A DNA stretch of 50,946 nucleotides, taken from assembly GCA_003248865.1 (NCBI GenBank), contig QFPK01000022.1, forward strand, positions 1-50,946, given 5' to 3'. Position numbers and translations under genes: made by a program. The notes below the pieces were generated by a model, which was not told where the DNA came from, did no database searches, and saw only the letters and a program-made list of their open reading frames with translations. The stretch is from Sphingomonas sp. (GTDB lineage: Bacteria > Pseudomonadota > Alphaproteobacteria > Sphingomonadales > Sphingomonadaceae). Positions 50,242 through 50,946 of this stretch are shown here, piece by piece. Numbering within the stretch: the stretch's first letter is position 1; each line of letters opens with the position of its first letter.

Positions 50242-50817
50242 TCAAATCTCCGTCGCCTTAGCGAGCAGGAGGGCATCTTCCAGTTCAACGCCGAGATATC
50301 GAACCGTCATCTCGATCTTGGTATGGCCAAGCAGAATCTGGACTGCGCGGAAGTTACCGGTGCGCTTTTAGATGATCCATGGCTTGGTCCGCCTGAGCGA
50401 GTGGGTGCCCTAGTCTTTTTGCTGAAGCCCGATCGCGGCGACCCACTCGTCGACCAGTCGTGCATACTGCCGCGTGCTGAGGTGATCGGTGGCGTCCACT
50501 CGGCTCGGGAACACGAAATCTGCCAGCGTGTCGCCCTGGCGCTCCCTCCATTGGGTCAGGCTGTTGCGGGCGGGTTCCGTCTGCTCTAACTGCACCGGCC
50601 TGCCGCTCTTCTCCTGCACCACCATCTCGTGGCACTTCACCTTGCCGCCCCTGACAACGTCGCCGAAGCGAATGGTGACAACGTCGCAGCCGCGCAGCTT
50701 GCTGTCGATGGCCAGATCGAACAGCGCCAGATCGCGCATCCGCGGATCACGCTCCAAATGAAAGCGCCTTTTCCACATCTGCTTAGGTGTCATCGGTCGC
50801 TTGGCGCCGGTGACCAC
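50242..50817 (-). pseudogene. tyrosine recombinase (integrase) with two nonsense codons
   Basis: One continuous minus frame encodes a short (about 190-residue) phage-integrase-type recombinase: ALFDLAIDSKLRGCDVVTIRF with the first catalytic Arg, then GTHSLRRTK (His-x-x-Arg) and LLGHTKIEMTVRYLG with the catalytic His and Tyr. It is broken by TAG at 50410-50412, directly before GTHSLRRTK, and TAA at 50368-50370. Similar proteins have Tyr at both positions, so each looks like a Tyr-to-stop change. Translation from the GTG at 50817 or the ATG at 50793 stops before the catalytic motifs. The IS at 50851 lies just upstream. Confidence 0.85.
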
Positions 50818-50850
50818 CCACTATCCCCTACTGGCGCATTCGGCGGCGGC

Positions 50851-50946
50851 TGACCTGACCCCCTGATTTTCCTCCAAGCTTGATTAGAGTCCGGCCTATT
50901 GAGAGGACGGACGGATGAAGCGGACGAAGTTCACGGACGAGCAGAT
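50851..50946 (+). mobile_element. IS3-family insertion sequence, left end only
   Basis: From TGACCTGACCCCCTGATTTT at 50851 the sequence has the look of an IS3-family (IS407-like) end, with a short leader and a transposase start at 50915. The element continues past the window. The boundary is estimated from the TG start and could be off by several bases. Confidence 0.6.
50915..50946 (+). CDS. IS3-family transposase OrfA, N-terminal 10 residues
   Basis: The visible start MKRTKFTDEQ is the usual N-terminus of OrfA proteins of the IS407-like group of the IS3 family. GAGAGGACGG lies just before the ATG as ribosome-binding site. The gene is cut by the window end. Confidence 0.6.
   Translation, partial: MKRTKFTDEQ

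Noticed and set aside
50368..50412. Recoding of the two stop codons as tyrosine in the integrase
   Set aside because: TAG and TAA are both used as ordinary stops by neighbouring genes (TAG ends dgt and traG; TAA is rarer), so gene decay is the simpler reading.
23483..50850. CRISPR array or restriction system in the element
   Set aside because: No regularly spaced repeats with unique spacers and no restriction or methylase motifs were seen; the only repeat set is the repA iterons.

Overview
The window looks like high-GC chromosomal DNA of a sphingomonad (Alphaproteobacteria, Sphingomonadales) with an integrated conjugative element. The family assignment rests on the phyR / nepR-ecfG general stress locus with a degenerate PhyP-type kinase, and on the families of the backbone genes. 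Both ends of the window lie in IS3-family insertion sequences read outwards (transposase starts at 35, minus, and 50915, plus). The piece therefore resembles a contig broken at repeats. All calls come from reading the sequence; no database search was run.

Chromosomal part (about 84-23482). A copA-type multicopper oxidase gene is cut off by the left IS. Then come a ferredoxin-NADP reductase, a stretch of palindromic repeats, dps and a PAS/HWE histidine kinase. Next is the general stress response locus: a small conserved protein and phyR on the minus strand, and divergently nepR-ecfG-phyP, coupled by 4-base overlaps. Sites matching the sigma-EcfG consensus (GGAAC-N16-CGTT) precede the small protein gene and a DUF1328 membrane peptide gene, and a near match precedes phyR. 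A very large cyclic beta-1,2-glucan synthase gene (9046-17241) follows. A minus-strand group then holds two paralogous outer-membrane barrel proteins, dgt and a serine hydrolase, followed by a CoA-transferase family III gene, queF and a tRNA-Thr(CGU).

Integrated element (about 23483-50850). It starts at the 3' end of tRNA-Thr. The first segment carries cargo of lower GC in places: a LysR regulator, a putative SOS module (zinc-ribbon protein, Y-family polymerase and divergent YedK/HMCES peptidase sharing a GAAC-N7-GAAC LexA-type box) and a large SF1 helicase whose N-terminus resembles HelD and the GreA/GreB C-terminal domain. The conjugation core follows: DUF2274-trbI-G-F-L-K-J-E-D-C-B, a CopG-like gene, traG, a DUF3363 relaxase, a lytic transglycosylase, DUF736, a TraF peptidase, DUF2840, repA with internal iterons, an AlpA/RdfS-like excisionase, and a control region.

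The control region matches the excision switch described for ICEMlSym(R7A): qseC (XRE repressor) diverges from qseM (DUF2285 antiactivator), followed by fseA. FseA is split over two frames that join by a +1 shift at TTT-CCC-G. The window holds no luxR/luxI pair and no parA. The only integrase seen has two in-frame stop codons and adjoins the right-hand IS. The element keeps its transfer and control genes but probably cannot excise by itself, unless an integrase lies elsewhere.
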